NCBI GenBank assembly: GCA_003280515.1
Contig: QCER01000003.1
Location: 40,681 to 104,680 of the forward strand
Length of the DNA stretch: 64,000 bases
Origin: Prochlorococcus sp. AG-355-P18
GTDB lineage: Bacteria > Cyanobacteriota > Cyanobacteriia > PCC-6307 > Cyanobiaceae
Direction of reading: 5' to 3'
The position numbers and the translations under genes are program-made. The notes under the pieces are model-generated. The model worked only from the letters and a program-made list of their open reading frames with translations. It made no database searches and was not told the origin of the DNA. Numbering within the stretch: position 1 is the first letter of the stretch; each line of letters starts with the position of its first letter. This document shows, in pieces, positions 10,772 through 22,120 of this stretch.

Positions 10772-11674
10772 TTATCTGTCTCTATTTGTAATAAAGTCGG
10801 CTAATGATAATAGATACTTTGCATCTGGACCCCAAGGTTCAATTGCTTTTTTTGCTTTTTCTACTAAATCAAATGCCCTTTTCTTTGACTCCTCCATCCC
10901 AAGTAATTTAGGGTATGTAGTTTTGTCAGCTAAAAGATCTTTGCCGGCAGTTTTGCCAAGCTTTTCACTGCTGGAAGTTAAATCAAGAATATCATCTATT
11001 ATTTGGAATGCTAAACCAATTCCCTCAGCGTATGTTGTTAGAGCTTGTAATAGTTTTTCGTTAGCTCCTGCGATCATCGCACCTGTTCTTACGCAAGCCT
11101 TTAATAAGGCCCCAGTCTTATGGAGATGAATATATTCGAGTGTTTCAAGGTCTACTTCTTTACCCTCGCATTCCAAATCAACAACTTGCCCTCCGACCAA
11201 GCCTGGTGCACCAGCAACTAATGATAATTCGCCGACTACATTTAATAATCTATTTGGATCGACTCCAGGGCTTCTTAAAGAGACCATTTCAAAGGCTCTG
11301 GTTAATAGAGCATCACCTGCAAGAATAGCTATTGCATCTCCATAGACTTTATGGTTTGTTGGCCTACCTCTCCTTAAGTCATCATTATCCATGGCGGGCA
11401 GATCATCATGAATCAATGACATTGTATGGATCATTTCTATCGCTACTGCAGTAGGGACAGCAAGAGAGGGTTCTCCCCCAGCTAGTGAACAAGATGCTAA
11501 ACATAAAATTGGACGTATTCTTTTCCCTCCAGCTAAAAGGGAATATCTCATCGATTCTCTCAATATTTCTGGATTCTCAGGGCCCAAGGAAAAATCAAGT
11601 GCTTCTTCTACAACCTTTTTTGTGTTTTTTAGATATTGTTCAAAATCAGAAATATTATTTATAACTTTAGTCAT
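10772..11674 (-). CDS. crtE: Geranylgeranyl diphosphate synthase
   Basis: Condenses isopentenyl diphosphate to C20 GGPP for carotenoids, chlorophyll phytyl tails and quinones. The 300-residue protein has both aspartate-rich motifs of trans-prenyltransferases: [16 protein letters not shown] (first DDx2-4D) and [10 protein letters not shown] (second). [12 protein letters not shown] near residue 50 binds diphosphate. It lies between folD (37-nt gap) and the DUF212 gene (13-nt gap) in one minus-strand run. Confidence 0.95.
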   Translation of the reverse strand: MTKVINNISDFEQYLKNTKKVVEEALDFSLGPENPEILRESMRYSLLAGGKRIRPILCLASCSLAGGEPSLAVPTAVAIEMIHTMSLIHDDLPAMDNDDLRRGRPTNHKVYGDAIAILAGDALLTRAFEMVSLRSPGVDPNRLLNVVGELSLVAGAPGLVGGQVVDLECEGKEVDLETLEYIHLHKTGALLKACVRTGAMIAGANEKLLQALTTYAEGIGLAFQIIDDILDLTSSSEKLGKTAGKDLLADKTTYPKLLGMEESKKRAFDLVEKAKKAIEPWGPDAKYLLSLADFITNRDR

Positions 11675-11711
11675 TTTATACCTTTAGTAAAAAATTTTTT
11701 CATCTTAGAGT

Positions 11712-12608
11712 TTATGGCAAAAGGTCATTAAGATTTGATGATAAACCAAATTGTTTTTGCCAGCTAAAAATAGTATTTACAAGTAACATTGTTACTGTCA
11801 TTGGTCCAACACCTCCTGGTACAGGTGTGTAAGCAAATACTTTAGAAATGACATCTTCTAATAATACATCGCCGCATAATCTGGTTTGATTTTTATCGGA
11901 ACTTTTTAATCTATGTATTCCAACATCAATAATTACTGCTCCTTCTTTCACAAAACTTGAATCTACAAGATTGGGTTTTCCTGCAGCCGCAATTAGGATA
12001 TCAGCTTCTCTACAGATTTTATTCAAATTTAAAGTTTTTGAATGAGTCATTGTTACAGTGCCATTTAGATTCAACAACATAAGCGATAGGGGTTTCCCAA
12101 CAAGCAAACTTCTTCCGATAACAACAATTTTCTTACCTTTAATTGATATATTTTGGGATTTTAATAAATTAATAATTCCTGCTGGTGTACATGATCTCAT
12201 CGCAGGCTCATTTTTAACTAATTTACCTATGTTGATCTCATTTAATCCATCTACATCTTTGCTTGGATTAATATGGCTTATAAGTTTCTGCTCATCAAAC
12301 TTCTTTGGGATGGGAAGTTGTAGCAACATGCCATCAATATCCTTATCAGAATTAAGTTTGATTATTAATTGTTCAACATCTTTTTGCTCTACATTATCTT
12401 CTAGATGAAAGATAAAGCTCTTTATTCCAATCCTTGAACATGCTTTTTCCTTGTTGTTAACGTAAACACCACTCGCAGGGTCATCTCCTATTCTTATTAC
12501 AGCTAAACCTGGAGCTCTTTTTGCAAATTTTTTATTAATAGAGATATACTGATTTAATCTTTCTTCAATTTCAAGAGACAATTTTTTACCATCTAATTTT
12601 AATGACAT
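11712..12608 (-). CDS. folD: Methylenetetrahydrofolate dehydrogenase / cyclohydrolase
   Basis: Bifunctional enzyme of one-carbon metabolism interconverting 5,10-methylene-, methenyl- and 10-formyl-THF with NADP+. The 298-residue protein shows the family patterns [15 protein letters not shown] (with the active Lys), [31 protein letters not shown] and the C-terminal [15 protein letters not shown]. First gene of the folD-crtE-DUF212 run. Confidence 0.96.
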   Translation of the reverse strand: MSLKLDGKKLSLEIEERLNQYISINKKFAKRAPGLAVIRIGDDPASGVYVNNKEKACSRIGIKSFIFHLEDNVEQKDVEQLIIKLNSDKDIDGMLLQLPIPKKFDEQKLISHINPSKDVDGLNEINIGKLVKNEPAMRSCTPAGIINLLKSQNISIKGKKIVVIGRSLLVGKPLSLMLLNLNGTVTMTHSKTLNLNKICREADILIAAAGKPNLVDSSFVKEGAVIIDVGIHRLKSSDKNQTRLCGDVLLEDVISKVFAYTPVPGGVGPMTVTMLLVNTIFSWQKQFGLSSNLNDLLP

Positions 12609-12682
12609 TTAGAAAAACATCTCCTTTTTACACCTAGCATGCCTATAATTCTAAATTATTCAAATAGATTTATTTATATTCT

Positions 12683-14155
12683 GTGCAAAACATCACAACT
12701 ACCCTAGAGAAATTGTTTTATTTGTGGAGGCGAAGTCAAGTTCCAATCAAACAACCAATTCAGATTTCAAGGATAGATAATCTCATAATTTTTTTAGTAT
12801 GCATTTTAATTTCAATAATTTCTTCTTATAAACTACTTCTTATTTCGCCTCTAGATAGCGCAGATATCTTTTCTTGGCTTTTGACCTTTACTGAAATACT
12901 TATTAGTTCCGGAATTTTGATATTAGTTTCAAAAAAAGAGAATCCCACAATTTCTTCAAGACAAATCTTCTTAATCATTACTCTTCTTTTAGCAGTACAA
13001 GTTACGAAATTAGCCTTAGCTTCAACAATAAGTCCATTATCAATTATAGTCCCACCGACATTAATAATATCTCAAGGAATGGGAAGCATAACAGCTTTAG
13101 CTTGGGTATCAATAGCAAGCTTTAGTTGGCCAGACCCTGCAGTATCTATAAATAATAATTTATTTTTTATCTTATTAGTCTGCTCTACGGTAGTATCTCT
13201 GCTTGGAGGAAGAATAAGAAGTAGAGCTCAGTTACTTCAACTATCAATTTTTGTTCCAATAGGATCGTTCTTAAGTCAATGGCTATTGATAAGTAAAGAT
13301 AAAATAACTCTTATTAATAACCAAGATTTTGTTACAGCTAATGGGGATATATTTTCTGATTCCTTGCTATTGGCAATAGTAATGCTTTTTACTATTTTAT
13401 TTATTCCTATTTTTGAATCGATATTCGGATTATTAACTAAAGCAAGATTGCTGGAATTGGCAGATAAAGAAAAACCTCTCATTAGAAGATTGTCTCTCGA
13501 AGCTCCTGGTACTTTTGAACATACCTTACTTATATGTGGTTTAGCAGAGGAAGCAACAAGAATGATTGGTGGTGATATCGATTTAATTAAAACTGGAGCT
13601 CTTTATCACGATGTTGGTAAATTGCATGCCCCCAATTGGTTTATTGAAAATCAAGATGGTGAAATAAATCCACATGACGAAATAGATGATCCCATTAGAA
13701 GTGCAGAGATACTTCAGGCGCATGTAGATGAAGGATTAAAGTATGCAAAAAAAAATAGATTACCTATAGAAATAGCCAATTTTATACCAGAGCATCAAGG
13801 AACTTTAAAAATGGGATATTTTTTTCATAAAGCTAAAGAGAAAAATCTGAAGATTCATGAAAAAGATTTTAGATATAAAGGACCAGTTCCTCAGTCAAAA
13901 GAAACAGCTATATTAATGCTTGCTGATGGATGTGAAGCAGCACTGCGAGCTATGAATATTAATGCTTCTGATAATCAAGCTTTGGAGACAATATCTAAGA
14001 TTATCAATTCGCGTCAAAAAGATGGACAATTAGATGATAGTAATTTATCGAAGGGAGAAATTTTTCTAATAAAAAGGGCATTTTTGAATGTATGGAAAAG
14101 AATTAGGCATAGAAGAATTCAGTATCCAACGGGTAAGAATAATACTTTTTCTTAA
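12683..14155 (+). CDS. Membrane HDIG-domain phosphohydrolase (7TM-HD/PgpH-like)
   Basis: A 490-residue protein starting with GTG at 12683. About residues 35-255 contain six or seven hydrophobic segments; the rest is a cytoplasmic HD domain with EAPGTFEHTLLICGLAE, ALYHDVGKL and MLADGCEAALRA, the metal-binding signatures. In Gram-positives the 7TM-HD protein PgpH hydrolyses c-di-AMP. Cyanobacteria also use c-di-AMP, so that is the best guess. The large extracytoplasmic sensor domain found in full PgpH is missing, so this is a short form. Confidence 0.9.
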   Translation: MQNITTTLEKLFYLWRRSQVPIKQPIQISRIDNLIIFLVCILISIISSYKLLLISPLDSADIFSWLLTFTEILISSGILILVSKKENPTISSRQIFLIITLLLAVQVTKLALASTISPLSIIVPPTLIISQGMGSITALAWVSIASFSWPDPAVSINNNLFFILLVCSTVVSLLGGRIRSRAQLLQLSIFVPIGSFLSQWLLISKDKITLINNQDFVTANGDIFSDSLLLAIVMLFTILFIPIFESIFGLLTKARLLELADKEKPLIRRLSLEAPGTFEHTLLICGLAEEATRMIGGDIDLIKTGALYHDVGKLHAPNWFIENQDGEINPHDEIDDPIRSAEILQAHVDEGLKYAKKNRLPIEIANFIPEHQGTLKMGYFFHKAKEKNLKIHEKDFRYKGPVPQSKETAILMLADGCEAALRAMNINASDNQALETISKIINSRQKDGQLDDSNLSKGEIFLIKRAFLNVWKRIRHRRIQYPTGKNNTFS

Positions 14156-14183
14156 AACCTATATTAATTCTACTCAAGAAAAT

Positions 14184-14576
14184 TTAGAGCCTAATACTTC
14201 TTCGATGTTTTGGATTACACCAATAAAGAAGAGCTGATGTATTTAATAATGTTATTAAAAGAGTTAACCCACCAATTCCATAAATGTCTTGGAGAGTTAT
14301 AAGCCTTACAACTGAATAAGGACCCATACCAGAAATTACCATTGATAAAGATACCAGAGTTAAAGTTACTCCCCATTTTCTCTCTGCTAAAAGTGCTGCT
14401 GAAGATACTATTCCAACAATCCCAGCAGGCCATCCAAGACTTATGGCTAGAGTTATATTAGCAACTTTTAGTGGAGGACCATAGCTTATTATTAAAGCGA
14501 TTATTGGAAGTGAAATTATGTTGCCGATTAAGCCAATCCACGAAAGTGCCCAATATCCAAGTAGCCTTTCTCTCAT
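14184..14576 (-). CDS. Conserved integral membrane protein, unknown
   Basis: A 130-residue protein with about four hydrophobic segments (near residues 8-30, 38-60, 68-85 and 97-118) and a basic C-terminus (NPKHRRSIRL). I do not recognise the family. It is convergent with the HD-domain gene (28-nt gap) and sits downstream of the leuA side of the map with no obvious operon partner. Confidence 0.75.
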   Translation of the reverse strand: MRERLLGYWALSWIGLIGNIISLPIIALIISYGPPLKVANITLAISLGWPAGIVGIVSSAALLAERKWGVTLTLVSLSMVISGMGPYSVVRLITLQDIYGIGGLTLLITLLNTSALLYWCNPKHRRSIRL

Positions 14577-14657
14577 TATTTACGACTTTAACTATTAATT
14601 CAATCTACAGTATTAAGAGACTTTTTTTTAAGCTACTTAATAATCCTAAGAAATAAT

Positions 14658-16298
14658 TTAATTTGCAGGATTAGACATAAATGTATTATCAGAGTTTTCT
14701 AAATTATCAAATTGTGGATGAATTGAATTTTTTTTCTCAGAAAACACAAGCCTATTTAAAGCATTAACGTAAGCATTCGCTGCAGCAACTACGACATCGG
14801 TATCAGCAGAATGACCAGAATATATTTTATTATCCCTTCTTATTCTTATTGTTACTTCACCCAAAGCATCAATTCCCTCAGTAACAGACTTAACAGAAAA
14901 TTCAATTAATTCATTAGGAACTTTTGCTAATTTATTTAAAGCCTCGCATACAGCATCAACAGGTCCAGTCCCTATTGATACAGCAGTATCTTCAGTATTA
15001 TCTTCTGTGTTTAGAAGCGAAATGGTGGCAGTAGGTTTAGATGCGTTACCGCAACTTACTTGTACTAGAGTTAATTGAAACTTAGCTTCTGGGAGCTGAA
15101 CTTGTTCACTAACAATTGCTTCTAAGTCTCTATCTGTAATTTCTCTTTTCCTGTCAGCTAAATCTTTAAATCGCGCAAAAGCATCATTTAAATCCTCTCG
15201 GCTCAAGTCATATCCCATCTCTTCTAATCTTGCTCTTACTGCACTTCTTCCACTAAGTTTCCCCAAAGATATTTTGTTGTCACTCAAGCCAACAGTTTTT
15301 GCATCGATAATTTCGTAAGTTAGTCTATTTTTTAAAACCCCATCCTGATGAATGCCTGACTCATGTGCAAAAGCGTTAGCTCCCACAATTGCTTTATTAG
15401 GTTGTACAGTCATTCCAGTTAGGTTGGAAACAAGTCTAGAGGTTTTTGTTATTTCTTCTGTTCTTATAGCTGTAAGAGGAGTTGGTGAATCTGGATTTCT
15501 TTTGAAAAAACTATTAAAAAAACTTTTCCTAACGTGAAGTGCCATTACTAATTCTTCTAAAGAGGCATTCCCGGCCCTTTCCCCAATTCCATTGATGGTA
15601 CATTCTAATTGTCTTGCTCCATATTTTACGGCCTGAAGGAAATTGGCGACTGCTAAACCTAAATCATTATGACCATGAACTGAGATTACTGCCTCATCAA
15701 TATTTGGAACATTTTTATTAATGTCGTCAATTAGTTTGCCAAATTCGCTAGGAGTTGTAAATCCAACAGTATCAGGGATATTTATTGTTGTCGCTCCTGC
15801 AGAAATTGCAAGTTGAATAACTTCGTATAAAAAATCAGGATCACTCCTTGAGGCATCTTCACAAGAAAACTCAATATCATCAACCAATGATTTTGCATAA
15901 TTAACCATTTCTGGAACAATTTGAAGAACATCTTTTCTGGATTTTTTAAGTTTATGTTTAAGGTGAATATCACTTGTCGCAATAAAAGTATGTATTCTTT
16001 TCTTGGGAGCAGGACTTACTGCTTCGTAACATGCTTTTATATCTCCTTTTGACGCTCTGGCTAAACCACATATTATAGGTCCATTTTCTTTCCCAACGGA
16101 ATTAGCAATTTTGTTAACAGCTTTAAAATCTCCTGGGCTTGCGAAAGGGAATCCAGCTTCTATAACATCTACTCCTAATCTTGCTAATTGATGGGCTATA
16201 GCAAGTTTTTCTTCGAGATTTAGACTGGCACCAGGAGATTGCTCTCCATCTCGAAGAGTTGTATCAAATATCAATATTCTTCCGGGATCTTTTGACAT
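14658..16298 (-). CDS. leuA: 2-isopropylmalate synthase
   Basis: First committed step of leucine synthesis: acetyl-CoA plus 2-oxoisovalerate. The 546-residue protein has the catalytic TIM barrel with [13 protein letters not shown] (residues 10-22), [15 protein letters not shown] (metal-binding HxH) and [15 protein letters not shown] hinge follows and then the C-terminal LeuA allosteric domain (from about residue 395) that gives leucine feedback. No leader peptide or attenuator is evident in the 224 nt upstream, which hold nothing I can name. Confidence 0.96.
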   Translation of the reverse strand: MSKDPGRILIFDTTLRDGEQSPGASLNLEEKLAIAHQLARLGVDVIEAGFPFASPGDFKAVNKIANSVGKENGPIICGLARASKGDIKACYEAVSPAPKKRIHTFIATSDIHLKHKLKKSRKDVLQIVPEMVNYAKSLVDDIEFSCEDASRSDPDFLYEVIQLAISAGATTINIPDTVGFTTPSEFGKLIDDINKNVPNIDEAVISVHGHNDLGLAVANFLQAVKYGARQLECTINGIGERAGNASLEELVMALHVRKSFFNSFFKRNPDSPTPLTAIRTEEITKTSRLVSNLTGMTVQPNKAIVGANAFAHESGIHQDGVLKNRLTYEIIDAKTVGLSDNKISLGKLSGRSAVRARLEEMGYDLSREDLNDAFARFKDLADRKREITDRDLEAIVSEQVQLPEAKFQLTLVQVSCGNASKPTATISLLNTEDNTEDTAVSIGTGPVDAVCEALNKLAKVPNELIEFSVKSVTEGIDALGEVTIRIRRDNKIYSGHSADTDVVVAAANAYVNALNRLVFSEKKNSIHPQFDNLENSDNTFMSNPAN

Positions 16299-16522
16299 GA
16301 GAAGTAATAATCTAGGCTTATATTAAGCTAATTAAAAAAATTTGACTAGATTTAGTTCAATAAAAATTTTCTGTAAGTTTGTAACTTAAACAATATTGGT
16401 TAAAATTCTGAAGATAAAAATGAAATACTTAAATTGTTAAAGTATTCTTTTAGGATTAAAGCTTCCTTATATAAAAGGTTTTTTTAGACTTTTTATAACC
16501 ATATGCATAAATTTTAAAAAGT

Positions 16523-18124
16523 ATGAATGGGCAATATCCTCAAAAAAACGTTTTAGGTCAGTTAGCGATAGTTTTACATGCTCATCTACCCTATGTCAGA
16601 AAAAATGAAAAGAACTCGTTAGAAGAGGATTGGTTATTTCAAGCGATTTTGGAATGTTATATACCACTACTCCAATCAATAGAATCTTCCAAAAAAGAAA
16701 ATCCTGAAAATACAAAACTTACTATTAGTTTGTCTCCAACATTATTATCACTTCTTAATAATAAACAAATTAAAGAAACTTTCCCAAGCTGGATTAAAAC
16801 AAGGAATGATTTCTTAAACGAACTACCACTAGAAGAAAAAAATGCCTCTGCATTTCTAATGAAAAATCTTAATGAAAAATACTTATATTGGCAAAATTGT
16901 TCTGGAAATTTAATTGAGAAGTTTAGGGTTTTAAATAACTCTGGAAATTTGGATATTCTTACTTGTGCCGCTACTCACGGATATTTGCCAATTCTAAGGG
17001 AGAATCCTGAAACTGTTAAAGGACAAATTAATACTGCAATTAGGAGCCATAAAAATATTTTTGGAACAAAGCCTTTAGGTATTTGGTTACCTGAATGTGC
17101 TTATTATGAGAATTTAGACGAAATACTAATTAATTCCGGAATAAGATATGCAATCTTAGACGGTCATGGGATACTTAATGCAACACCAAGGCCTAGGTAT
17201 GGAGTGTATGCCCCAATCTGCTCGAAAAAAGGAGTTGCCTTCTTTGGAAGAGATAGTGAGTCTACTTTGCCCGTTTGGTCTGCTAAGGATGGATTTCCTG
17301 GAGATAAAGTTTATAGAGAATTTCATAAAGATTTGGGATGGGAATTACCTATTTCCAAGCTCAAAAATAAAGGTATCTCAACTAAAAGACCTTTGGGTTT
17401 GAAGTTTTATAAAATAACAGATAATAAAACACCATTAGGGGAAAAGGCGTTTTACTTAGAAAATGAAGCCAAAAAGAAGGCTGCAGAACATGCTGATGCC
17501 TATCTTCTCTCGAGATCCAAACAACTAGAAAAATTAACATTATCCTCTCCCTTTAAGCCCTTATTGGTTACTCCATTTGATGCAGAGTTGTTTGGTCATT
17601 GGTGGTATGAGGGACCTGTTTTTATTGAGAATATTTTAAAGAACTCTAGTAAATATTCAATTAGGCTCACAAATTTAAAAGAATTCTTACTTCAAAAACC
17701 AAAACTTCAGATTTGCGATCCATCACCATCAAGCTGGGGACAAGGAGGTTACCATAATTACTGGATTAATGATGCAAATGCATGGATTGTTCCAGAGATC
17801 ACAAAAGCAGGCTCAACTTTTGTTGATTTATGCTCGAAAAATTTAAATAATGACTTATCCTCAAGACTTTTCAAGCAAGCAGCAAGAGAATTACTGCTCT
17901 CTGAGTCCTCTGATTGGAGTTTTATCCTAAGAGCTGGAACTACAACTGAGCTTGCAAAAGAGAGGATAGAAAGACATTTGTTCAGGTTCTGGAAAATAGT
18001 TGAAATGATTAAAAATCATTCCCATATTAATTTAAAATTTCTTGAAGATATTGAGGAAGAAGATAATGTTTTCCCTGATATTAATATTGATGATTGGCGA
18101 AAAAAAAATACTAATTTAACTTAA
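16523..18124 (+). CDS. Glycoside hydrolase family 57 (DUF1957) alpha-glucan enzyme
   Basis: A 533-residue protein with a GH57 N-terminal barrel: VLHAHLPYVR (residues 17-26), THGYLP, IWLPECAYY carrying the expected Glu nucleophile, and TPFDAELFGHWWYEG carrying the Asp acid/base. A DUF1957 C-terminal helical region follows, with SSWGQGGYHNYWIND and DWSFILRAGTT. Characterised members of this subgroup are 1,4-alpha-glucan branching enzymes, so a role in glycogen branching or remodelling is likely. Its 3' end overlaps the lycopene cyclase gene by 14 nt tail to tail. Confidence 0.92.
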   Translation: MNGQYPQKNVLGQLAIVLHAHLPYVRKNEKNSLEEDWLFQAILECYIPLLQSIESSKKENPENTKLTISLSPTLLSLLNNKQIKETFPSWIKTRNDFLNELPLEEKNASAFLMKNLNEKYLYWQNCSGNLIEKFRVLNNSGNLDILTCAATHGYLPILRENPETVKGQINTAIRSHKNIFGTKPLGIWLPECAYYENLDEILINSGIRYAILDGHGILNATPRPRYGVYAPICSKKGVAFFGRDSESTLPVWSAKDGFPGDKVYREFHKDLGWELPISKLKNKGISTKRPLGLKFYKITDNKTPLGEKAFYLENEAKKKAAEHADAYLLSRSKQLEKLTLSSPFKPLLVTPFDAELFGHWWYEGPVFIENILKNSSKYSIRLTNLKEFLLQKPKLQICDPSPSSWGQGGYHNYWINDANAWIVPEITKAGSTFVDLCSKNLNNDLSSRLFKQAARELLLSESSDWSFILRAGTTTELAKERIERHLFRFWKIVEMIKNHSHINLKFLEDIEEEDNVFPDINIDDWRKKNTNLT

Positions 18125-19322
18125 GCATTCCTAGTTTTACTTTTAGAGGTGAATTTATAAACATCTTACTCATAACGTAAATTAGTTTTGGAAGTGGAAG
18201 TGTATTAGTAAGAAAACCAACCCATTCATTGGTAGATAATCTAAAGAAATTTGAGAAAAAGCTTCTTAATCTGCTTTCGTCAAAACTCATTAGTCTTCTT
18301 AAACCATATTGGTAGAGTTTATGCCTTTGTATTAACTCGTAAGGCCATAGGGTCTCCCAACCTTTTGTTGCTAGTTCAAGAGAACTAAGATTAGGTTCTT
18401 TTAAAAAGATTGCTAATTTTTTTGCTAGGAGTGGAGCTCTTCTTAACAAAGATCCGATCATGTACCCTGATGCAGGATGCACCATGCTTGCAGACCCTCC
18501 AAAACCAAGTACAAATTGTTTTTTAAATGGGAGGGGTAAATTCATTGGGAAAAGGCAATTCTCTTCATGAAAAATTTCAATTACCTGAATACCCTTGCTA
18601 TTCAATCTTTTAAAAAGTCTTTTTTTGAGATTCTCTTGGGATAAGGCTGGATAACTAGCTAATGATGTTTCTTCAACAAAAAAAGTTTCATTTCCAAGAT
18701 CCATCGCATAAAGAAAGGAAGGAGATGATAACTTTTCTTCATTGTTTAAATGATTTGGACGAAAATCCATTAAAACAAACTGATCCTTATTAACTGGTGG
18801 CGATGAAAATTTACCGACAATCCCATACGCAGCTTGTTGAGCGATTTCATTTTGGACTGGTCTTTTTATGAAATTACTTTTATGGCCACTTGCGTCAATA
18901 ACTAACCTTGCCTTTATTCTTAGACCTGAAAAACAAATCACCTCAGATAATTTATTTTTCTCTTTAATATCTTTTGCTGTTTCATTCAACCATTCAATCC
19001 CGTTACACTTTTTTAAAAGTTCATTTTGAAAAGCTTCTTGATTTATCAAACCATAATCGTAATGGAGTTTTGTAGGATTATCTCCCTTTTTATTTTCGCC
19101 ATTTCCAAAAAAACTAACTGTTTTGCACCACCGATGAGATAACAAAGACTCTAATCCTAATTCCTCTAGTTCAGAAGCCCATATACCATATGTATTTTCC
19201 CATTTTTCATTTGGAGATTTAGTTGATATGCCCTTAATTTTTAGATCTTGCTTGGCTAATTCTGAAGCCAAGCATAGTGCTGCAGGCCCGGAACCTAAAA
19301 TTAGAATATCAAGTATTTCCAT
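18111..19322 (-). CDS. crtL: Lycopene cyclase (beta type favoured)
   Basis: Cyclises lycopene ends on the way to beta-carotene and zeaxanthin, or alpha-carotene. A 403-residue FAD-dependent protein with an N-terminal dinucleotide fold ILGSGPAALCLASELAKQ (residues 6-23), the DASGHKS segment, FLYAMDLG and a FGGSASMVHPASGYMIGSLL region typical of the plant/cyanobacterial CrtL family. Prochlorococcus has two paralogs; the gyrA neighbourhood fits the beta-cyclase by my memory of the MED4 map, but sequence reading alone does not separate beta from epsilon activity. It starts 23 nt after the gyrA stop. Confidence 0.88.
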   Translation of the reverse strand: MEILDILILGSGPAALCLASELAKQDLKIKGISTKSPNEKWENTYGIWASELEELGLESLLSHRWCKTVSFFGNGENKKGDNPTKLHYDYGLINQEAFQNELLKKCNGIEWLNETAKDIKEKNKLSEVICFSGLRIKARLVIDASGHKSNFIKRPVQNEIAQQAAYGIVGKFSSPPVNKDQFVLMDFRPNHLNNEEKLSSPSFLYAMDLGNETFFVEETSLASYPALSQENLKKRLFKRLNSKGIQVIEIFHEENCLFPMNLPLPFKKQFVLGFGGSASMVHPASGYMIGSLLRRAPLLAKKLAIFLKEPNLSSLELATKGWETLWPYELIQRHKLYQYGLRRLMSFDESRLRSFFSNFFRLSTNEWVGFLTNTLPLPKLIYVMSKMFINSPLKVKLGMLKLN

Positions 19323-19345
19323 ATTATCTAATAACCCATTTTCTT

Positions 19346-21940
19346 TTAATTTTCTTTACCTTGGTCGAAATGGTCTGTGTCTTCTGTTTGTTCATGAGGA
19401 ACTAATACAACTTCTGATAAATGATCACCCTCATCTAATCTTTGTAATTTTACTCCAGTAGCGGCTCTGGATTGCTGGGATATTTTATCTGCATTTGTTC
19501 TCACTATCACGCCTTTTTCGGTCACAAAAAGTAATTCTTCCCCTTCTCCAAGGACCTTTAAACAGACTAATACATCATCTTTAATTCTGAATTTTATCGC
19601 TTTCAAACCCATGCCTGCTCTTTTTTGCAATCTAAATTGAGTTACAGGAACTCTTTTACCTAGTCCAAATGCACTTGCTATGAGTACCCAAGGACCTTTT
19701 GAAGAGTTAACTTCTAGATTTTCATCTTCTTCTGTAAGATCTTCATTTTTAGCTAATTGATCAACTAAATCAGATGTTAAAACATCCATAGATACAAGAT
19801 TATCTCCTTTTCTTAGGTTCATAGATTTTACCCCCCTTGCCGTCCTGCCAAGTGGCCTCAATTCGTTGATATCTAATCTGAAATGAATTGCCATTCCTGT
19901 TCTTGATCCAATCAAAACACTATCACCTTCTTTTGATAATCTAACCCAAGTTAAAGCGTCTCCATCCTCAAGATTTATTGCTATTAATCCATTAGATCGA
20001 ATTTTTGAGAAAGCAGAAAGTGAAGTTCTTTTTATAAATCCAGCCTTGGTTAGCATTAATAGATAACAATCGTTATCAAAGGAATCTACTGCAACTAGTG
20101 AGGTTATCTTTTCTTCTCTTGGTATTGGGAGAAGTTGAACAGATGGAGTCCCTTTAGCTGTTCTGCTACTCATGGGAACTCTATATGCTGGCAAAGCATA
20201 AGATACCCCTCTATCACTAAAAAGCAAAAGAGTATCATGATCATTACAGCTTATAAATAGTTTTACTTCATCATCTTCTTGTGTCTTTGTACCAGCTTTA
20301 CCTCTAGAACCGCGACTTGTAGATTCGAATTCATTAACAGGCATTCTTTTTAAATAACCTGCTTCTGTCAATAAAACTACAGATCTGTCATTAGCGATAA
20401 GATCAATATCATCTAGACCACCTCCTAAATCAAGTATTTCTGTTTTTCTTGGAGAGGAAAATCTTTCATCGATTTTATTAAGTTCTTCAAGAATAATTTC
20501 AAAAATTCTTTCTTTACTATTCAATATTTGCTGATATGAGTTGATTTTTCTAGTTAACTCATCATGTTCCCCTTTGATTTTATCTGCTTCTAGTGCTGTT
20601 AATCTTCTTAATTGCATTTGTAAAATAGCTTCTGCCTGAGTGGCAGATAACTCATGATCAGTTTGTAATTTTTCTCTGGCTGAAACTGTATCTTTTGCTG
20701 ATCTTATTAGATTAATAATCTCATCCATAGCTCCCAAAGCTAATAAAAGACCTTTTACAATGTGATCCCTCTCTTCAGCCTTTTTTAATAAAAATCCTGT
20801 TCTTCGCCTTATTGTCTCTATTCTGAAGTCTAGAAATACATCTAACATTTTCCTGAGTGAAAGTGTTGTTGGCTCTCCTTTTACTAAAGCAAGGATATTT
20901 GCACTAAAGTTATTTTGTAGAGGTGTTAACTTAAATAAATTATTTAAAACTACTTGTGGGTAGGCATCCCTTTTTAGTTCAATAACAATCCTCATTCCAT
21001 CTCGATCACTTTCATCTCTAATATCAGAAATACCTTCTAATTTTTTTTCATTAACCAAGTCAGCAATTCTTTCTATCAATGCCGCTTTATTAGTTTGAAA
21101 CGGGAGCTCTGTAATTATTACTGCATCTTTTTCTGATCTACCAATGGATTTAATTTGCTCAATATTTGCTACACCTCTCATGGTTATCGACCCCCTTCCT
21201 GTCTTGAAAGTTTCTCTGATACCATCTCTGCCTAAGATTTGACCACCTGTGGGAAAATCAGGACCCTTAATTATTTCAAAAAGTTCTCTATCTACAATCG
21301 TAGGGTTATTGATGATTGATTTAAGGCCATTAATTAATTCCCCTAAGTTATGAGGTGGAATATTAGTTGCCATTCCTACTGCTATCCCAGATGATCCATT
21401 TAGAAGTAGCTGAGGAATCCTAGCAGGTAATACTGTTGGTTCTTGCTGAGAACCGTCAAAATTATCTGCGAAATCTACTGTTTCAGATTCAATATCCTCT
21501 AATAAACTTTCATCTGTAAGAGACTGTAAACGAGATTCTGTATATCTCATTGCTGCTGGAGGGTCGTTATCAACAGAACCAAAGTTTCCATGGCCATCTA
21601 TGAGTGGCATCCTCATAGAGAAATCCTGAGCCATCCTAACCAATGCATCATAGACAGCAGTATCTCCATGAGGGTGGTATTTACCTAGTACTTCCCCAAC
21701 GACCCTTGCACATTTTCTATATGGTCTACCACTAGTTAAACCAAGTTCATACATTGCATAAAGAATTCTTCTATGAACAGGTTTTAATCCATCTCTAGCA
21801 TCTGGAAGAGCACGTCCGACTATAACGCTCATTGCATACTCAAGGTATGAGCGAGACATCTCATTTCTTAGGTCAGTCTGAATAATTCGGTCGTTATCTT
21901 CGCTTAATCCTGAGTTATCAGAATCTAAAATATCAGACAT
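19346..21940 (-). CDS. gyrA: DNA gyrase subunit A
   Basis: Breakage-reunion subunit of the type IIA topoisomerase that introduces negative supercoils. 864 residues. The winged-helix active site has [12 protein letters not shown] with catalytic Tyr133, and the quinolone-region helix [11 protein letters not shown] is near residue 89. The C-terminal beta-pinwheel repeats follow from about residue 520. The canonical GyrA box (Q-R/K-R-G-G-R/K-G) is replaced by a [11 protein letters not shown] segment, a form I believe is usual in cyanobacteria. The C-terminal tail is acidic. Confidence 0.95.
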   Translation of the reverse strand: MSDILDSDNSGLSEDNDRIIQTDLRNEMSRSYLEYAMSVIVGRALPDARDGLKPVHRRILYAMYELGLTSGRPYRKCARVVGEVLGKYHPHGDTAVYDALVRMAQDFSMRMPLIDGHGNFGSVDNDPPAAMRYTESRLQSLTDESLLEDIESETVDFADNFDGSQQEPTVLPARIPQLLLNGSSGIAVGMATNIPPHNLGELINGLKSIINNPTIVDRELFEIIKGPDFPTGGQILGRDGIRETFKTGRGSITMRGVANIEQIKSIGRSEKDAVIITELPFQTNKAALIERIADLVNEKKLEGISDIRDESDRDGMRIVIELKRDAYPQVVLNNLFKLTPLQNNFSANILALVKGEPTTLSLRKMLDVFLDFRIETIRRRTGFLLKKAEERDHIVKGLLLALGAMDEIINLIRSAKDTVSAREKLQTDHELSATQAEAILQMQLRRLTALEADKIKGEHDELTRKINSYQQILNSKERIFEIILEELNKIDERFSSPRKTEILDLGGGLDDIDLIANDRSVVLLTEAGYLKRMPVNEFESTSRGSRGKAGTKTQEDDEVKLFISCNDHDTLLLFSDRGVSYALPAYRVPMSSRTAKGTPSVQLLPIPREEKITSLVAVDSFDNDCYLLMLTKAGFIKRTSLSAFSKIRSNGLIAINLEDGDALTWVRLSKEGDSVLIGSRTGMAIHFRLDINELRPLGRTARGVKSMNLRKGDNLVSMDVLTSDLVDQLAKNEDLTEEDENLEVNSSKGPWVLIASAFGLGKRVPVTQFRLQKRAGMGLKAIKFRIKDDVLVCLKVLGEGEELLFVTEKGVIVRTNADKISQQSRAATGVKLQRLDEGDHLSEVVLVPHEQTEDTDHFDQGKEN

Positions 21941-22120
21941 ATAGAAATCCTTTTTTTAATAATAATCGCTGATTGTCATAATGAATAAAAAAAAATATTT
22001 ATTTAATTTCCAAATACTCACATTTACACACAAATCAAAATAAAACCTTTTGTTTTTGAATAAACCTTGGCTTATTACCCCTTTAGTTGTTAACTTAATC
22101 AAAATAAAGAGAAAAACTTC

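Noticed and set aside
12058..12408. 116-residue plus-strand ORF inside folD
   Set aside because: Shadow of folD, which has all catalytic signatures on the other strand.
16464..16485. CCTT/AAGG hairpin followed by T residues before the GH57 gene
   Set aside because: A 4-bp stem in AT-rich DNA is expected by chance and no plus-strand gene ends there.
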